Source: Lachnospiraceae bacterium
Lineage (GTDB): Bacteria > Bacillota > Clostridia > Lachnospirales > Lachnospiraceae
Length of the DNA: 64,000 bases
NCBI GenBank assembly: GCA_024693135.1
Contig: JAILLN010000059.1
Coordinates: 47,844-111,843 of the forward strand
Direction of reading: 5' to 3'
Numbering within the stretch: position 1 is the stretch's first letter; each line of letters begins with the position of its first letter. Below, one piece after another: positions 61,501 through 64,000 of the stretch. The notes under the pieces were generated by a model, which had not been told where the DNA came from, made no database searches, and worked only from the letters and a program-made list of their open reading frames with translations. Both the position numbers and the translations under genes were made by a program.

Positions 61501-64000
61501 TTCTCTCCTCGATGATGCCCTTTAAAGTAGTGGGCTTCTGGGCAGGAGCCTCCTTGACCGACCAGCTGTTCGTATTTTTATAGCCCATGAACTTCTCATA
61601 GCTTACGGCATCCATCAGGCTGTCGGCAGCTCCGGCCGCCTCAATGGAATCCGGTCCGCTGCCGGTGCTCTCCGGCTCTTCTTTGGGGGTGGTATCAAAA
61701 CTTAGGTTCTCCACCAGACTGTTGTCGCTTAATCCCGCCATGTTCAGGCGCTTCAGATTTTCTGCCGAAGAGCCGCCGATCTCAACGGGGATTCGCTTTC
61801 CTTCGGAATCCTGTCCGTAGCTCACGTCCCCTTCGCTAATATAGTTTTCCGAGCCGGTATTGTACTTCACGGCCTTATAAGCATCCGCATCCGCCCTGCT
61901 CACGGTAAGCGGCGCCAGATTCCGGATGGTCAGCAGATCATAATTTGTCGTGCCGTTTTCGATGACGGAAAATTCCTTCCCGGGAAGAAGCTCCCCGTTT
62001 TCATTCACCACGGGATTTCCGCTTTCATCCACGGGTGTCCCGTCTTCATTCCTTAAAATGGCGGCCGGGCTGTAATAACCGCTTCCCACATAGCCCCCAT
62101 CGCTTCCTGCCTCAAAGAGCAGGGAGACCCCGTTGGTAAAGCTGTTGCCCTGGCTGACCTCCTCGGAAAAGAAGGTTACGGTGCCGTCTTTGTTTACCTC
62201 AAAGGTTTCGGCCGGAACCGTAAAGCTCCCGTCCGTGGTCCTGACCTTAAAGAAAGCCACGCCCTCCGTGCCAATGGTTACCTCATGCTTTTCCGTATCG
62301 TAATTTTCATCTGCTTCCTTCCACCGGACCTTATCCCCCTTTACAAAGGTCCGGAACTTTTTCAGGCCGCTGAAGGCCGTTTCCGAAACCTTTCCCTTCG
62401 ATCCGGCAGGCAGCGGATCGGCTCCATCGGTTCTCGGAGACCGGTACGCGCTGACGTTTTTTACCGTGGCGCTGTAGGAGGCGTGCATTTCGCCCCTTAC
62501 GGTATATTTTTTCTGAGCCTGTCCCGGAGCCATATCCACATCCTCTGAAATGCCGCCGGTCCGGCAATGCATCGTAATGCCGGTAAGGATCGCCTGACCT
62601 GCCTGACAGAGCAGCTGGCACTCCACATCATTGGGATCATAGCTTCGATCCGCTCCCGCCTCCGAGAAGACATAGCTGGCACGGATGGTATGGAAGAGTC
62701 CCCCCGTTGCCAGGGCAAGCACTCCGCTGAAATCCCCGTAATTATCCGTAAACGCCGACCCCGCGGGCACATCATTGTCGTACAGATATACCGGCCTGCC
62801 TCCGCCGGCCGAGGAATGACCGGTATAGCGGATCTCCGCCCGGCCTGTCTCGATATCCATATCCGCCCGGGCCGGGATATGAAGGGACAGTCCCCCGGCT
62901 TTTTCCGTACTGACCCGTCCCAGGTTCCAGGTCCGGGTACGGTAGTTTTTGGTTTCCCAGCTTTCGATATACACCGTGTTGTGGCTCCCATCCCGGACAT
63001 CAGCCTCCGGCATACGGATGCTGATCCTCACCGGCACGTCCTCTGTCAGGTTCAGCTCCTCATAGTCCATGCAGTAAAAGCTTCCTGTATAGACCTTTCC
63101 CTTCATGGTCTTTCCGTCCAGAATGAACTGGCACATGCCCGGAGCGCTCACCCTCAGGCACTTCAGACCGTTTGCCCCGGGATGGATCATCCCTCTTACC
63201 TCATAGACCTCTCCCGCGGCTGCCTTTTCCGGCGCGTTCAGGATGGCGTAGGAGCTGCTCTCCGAGGGCCGGAGCTGCGCGTAAACAGATTTCACGCTGC
63301 CGGATGTGATCACCACATTCTCAAGCTTTTGTACTCCGCTTTCCTCATCCATTTTCCAGCCGGTCAGAGAATACGGTGCAGAGTAACAGGAAGGACACAG
63401 AAGCACCGTATAGGTTCCCGCAGGAAGCAGGGTCTGCCGGGTCGTCTGGACCATTCCCCTGACATGCTCCCCGGAACCGTTATACACTGCGACAGCAAAA
63501 TTTTCCGGGCTCAGCACATCTGAGGCATCCAGGATCCCAAAGCCTGTCACTTCCGCCTCCGCGTATTTTCCGGTATTCAGACTGACGATGGAAAGCCCTT
63601 CCGAAGAAGCGCCGATCAGATTTCCAAAATCGTCATAGACCTTAAGCCTTGAATCCAGCTTTACCTTATCGGCAGGAAGCCCTTCGACCTCATAAGCCTC
63701 ATACAGCTTTCCACTGTCCGGGAATACCGCCTTTTCGGCATCGGACAGCCCGGTAAAGCCGATGATATGCCCCCCGCCATCCTTATTCACGCTCACCGAG
63801 CCGAGCCTGCGCACCACGCCCCGTTCAGTTCCCACATAGATCTCCGAAGGGGAGAGCAGATCCGCAATGCTGTAGCTGTAGTCCGAAGATCCGTTCAGGC
63901 CGCTTACGGTATGGAGCTTTGAAATGCCCTTCACAAAAAGAGTGACGGAGGTATTTCCCACATACTCCCCAAGCTCGATATTCCCTCCGGTCTGATCCGT
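56825..64000 (-). CDS. Giant secreted/surface multidomain protein, 5' end beyond the window
   Basis: Frame stays open from 63961 to base 64000 (TDQTGGNIELGEY precedes the GTG called as start). Contains chitobiase-C-like, regulatory-like and tandem C-terminal repeat modules. Confidence 0.85.
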   Translation of the reverse strand, partial: TDQTGGNIELGEYVGNTSVTLFVKGISKLHTVSGLNGSSDYSYSIADLLSPSEIYVGTERGVVRRLGSVSVNKDGGGHIIGFTGLSDAEKAVFPDSGKLYEAYEVEGLPADKVKLDSRLKVYDDFGNLIGASSEGLSIVSLNTGKYAEAEVTGFGILDASDVLSPENFAVAVYNGSGEHVRGMVQTTRQTLLPAGTYTVLLCPSCYSAPYSLTGWKMDEESGVQKLENVVITSGSVKSVYAQLRPSESSSYAILNAPEKAAAGEVYEVRGMIHPGANGLKCLRVSAPGMCQFILDGKTMKGKVYTGSFYCMDYEELNLTEDVPVRISIRMPEADVRDGSHNTVYIESWETKNYRTRTWNLGRVSTEKAGGLSLHIPARADMDIETGRAEIRYTGHSSAGGGRPVYLYDNDVPAGSAFTDNYGDFSGVLALATGGLFHTIRASYVFSEAGADRSYDPNDVECQLLCQAGQAILTGITMHCRTGGISEDVDMAPGQAQKKYTVRGEMHASYSATVKNVSAYRSPRTDGADPLPAGSKGKVSETAFSGLKKFRTFVKGDKVRWKEADENYDTEKHEVTIGTEGVAFFKVRTTDGSFTVPAETFEVNKDGTVTFFSEEVSQGNSFTNGVSLLFEAGSDGGYVGSGYYSPAAILRNEDGTPVDESGNPVVNENGELLPGKEFSVIENGTTNYDLLTIRNLAPLTVSRADADAYKAVKYNTGSENYISEGDVSYGQDSEGKRIPVEIGGSSAENLKRLNMAGLSDNSLVENLSFDTTPKEEPESTGSGPDSIEAAGAADSLMDAVSYEKFMGYKNTNSWSVKEAPAQKPTTLKGIIEERNRQLLENLIAMKDTIENDSELKQNVDRFGMVDEDNARKVNEKDYSLVTLVDYASAVDEGMMDKMGYRETVYEYKTKDEDGNPTSDTLVMKVYTATTFYKKNGEIIADPSLQSYETAAATLDTYIFYNPEVAEAAENPTITADLHPFKWTRIQLASMIPGANCPIYTGGFVAPLATWTPTSYTPISPTGSAGITATGDTSVNGNDVEAAGGTKFKPVENTKIGFFGTGFRFDLNPKNWSDGTKIAGAGLALGYFNKFRNAALKRAQDAAKNGKEIKNLEFMDGKGSYSMADDTIRIGKYEKVPGTEKWTIKDLKWYGNETYQYYTKVEWETAYKSIMNVKVSDIVNGGSAGFSALSMYKSYQPSNPPTYKEMMNDTRQQLRDALRWVSKNEELKKNMDEDAYQALMQSIVDRMNVLTEVEKDAECADHQNEFTGGAGVKVIDGINFVSGLIPDPTGICETINLTSGTISFVLNAANDNAQAHRLERIQDYGVKHDMFMTMLMSYGYPPKKDDKKGGGSGSDPEQPDEVDPGTPESGGGNPPSDTSCVQVQDPSGTVYEAVLSNPVEGATVRLYTADAKAEGGDSWKPEYEKDASGTWVYYDEDSGRPKEPKNVPSINGIVERKIPGPQLILPENPVQLTGEDGRFQWDVTEGLWYVEAEKPGYNLDNEGTAQPSDSGGDTASTVSRNGISWMPVLPAQLEVNLPMVDKTAPFVIDDEEDTENIDNIRMQSDGVYITFSKYMEEESLGISEDAAVSAAETSGLRTVSCGMVPTHYVIYDSDGEEIPYTLFLLNSEQAPGNRAGDYAGEAPWYTSKLLLQFTEDREEETGEELSVRLICGGGHFVSYAGTPMAQDYVATRTTVPKHRTEEPVFDPPSGTVFTKDGDNHVTITCATEGAVIYYTTDGSEPLSGLLPGATAKQYGEPVLITGDVTIRAAARRQGYFDSLTAEASYTVKQDGGGGGGDDDEEPVSDDFWLTGFRKKLSYTGKKLTQPDISLHFGDVTLISGKDYRVTYLNNLNAGTAKMILKGVGNYDMTLEYPFEILPVSIAGAEFDSPDISVKKPKSGNARRPKIVLKWGSRTLRQGSERDYTVDDSSVDYGKAGTYTIRLKGVKNFTGEYPVEYILTGDVLMSAVKISGLKAQDWTGEPVILRPSSSAVPGKGEFTVKYGGKVITKGFTVSFNHNTDAGTAKLILKGTGEDCGDGKGTKLAGTKAVTFKIKGRPIRKAVVDALPTDAVYDGNPHTPAAKLTWGGTALKEGTDYTVSYSKNINAGKASVSYKGMGGYTGTLKKTFKIAKCDLADTSGLITVSVGAAPYEKGGAKPEVRLFLSGNELIAGQDFALKYNDNKAAGRTGTVTILGKKNFKGSISRSFEVTVRSLSCLNLVVPDVVWRNKKGNYRTKPVLYDLNGKRLAVNTDYEGTFTYRKSSASGNEGALLEEADQMEKGTWLMVSLTAKGGNYTGTVSGVFRVVEKSISSVRFVIPDQTYIPGGSAELSQSEIDRITSTPAGVKTEVVPGSYKNNTRAGKASVTLHGLGSYGGTKTVTFRVRRRTKKVTADKK

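Overview
The window is a dense, AT-moderate bacterial chromosome segment that looks like a Clostridia/Lachnospiraceae-type Firmicute. That placement is inferred from gene content and protein flavour; there is no rRNA or marker in view to prove it. I support about 53 protein genes, three tRNAs (Leu-TAG, Gly-GCC, Gly-CCC) and several intrinsic terminators. I see no CRISPR array, rRNA, prophage or transposase. The content is mostly housekeeping and cell-envelope: speE (cut by the left edge), PPi-type PFK, GH3 glucosidase, truA, mutY, putP-like, trxB, hemZ, asnA, map, guaB, radA, clpC, dapF, a large amidase, an MBOAT/SGNH pair, arcC, clpX, htrA, tyrS, vsr, a purF-like gene, folA, a beta-CASP MBL protein, mecA, and a >2,390-residue surface protein cut by the right edge. 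The most unusual object is a single 644-codon ORF (43408..45342, minus). It fuses an N-terminal solo B3/B4 domain (the PheRS-beta tyrosyl-tRNA editing fold, COG3382-like) to a complete TyrRS with S4 domain. Other notable items are a PurF-like protein whose glutaminase half has lost the N-terminal Cys and other catalytic motifs, a FliY/CheC-type phosphatase with no flagellar context, a clpC locus with GntR in place of ctsR-mcsAB, a short LspA-like protein, a ClpX with a long acidic linker, and systematic tail-to-tail gene overlaps (six of seven convergent CDS pairs). All family calls are by eye; no database search was run.
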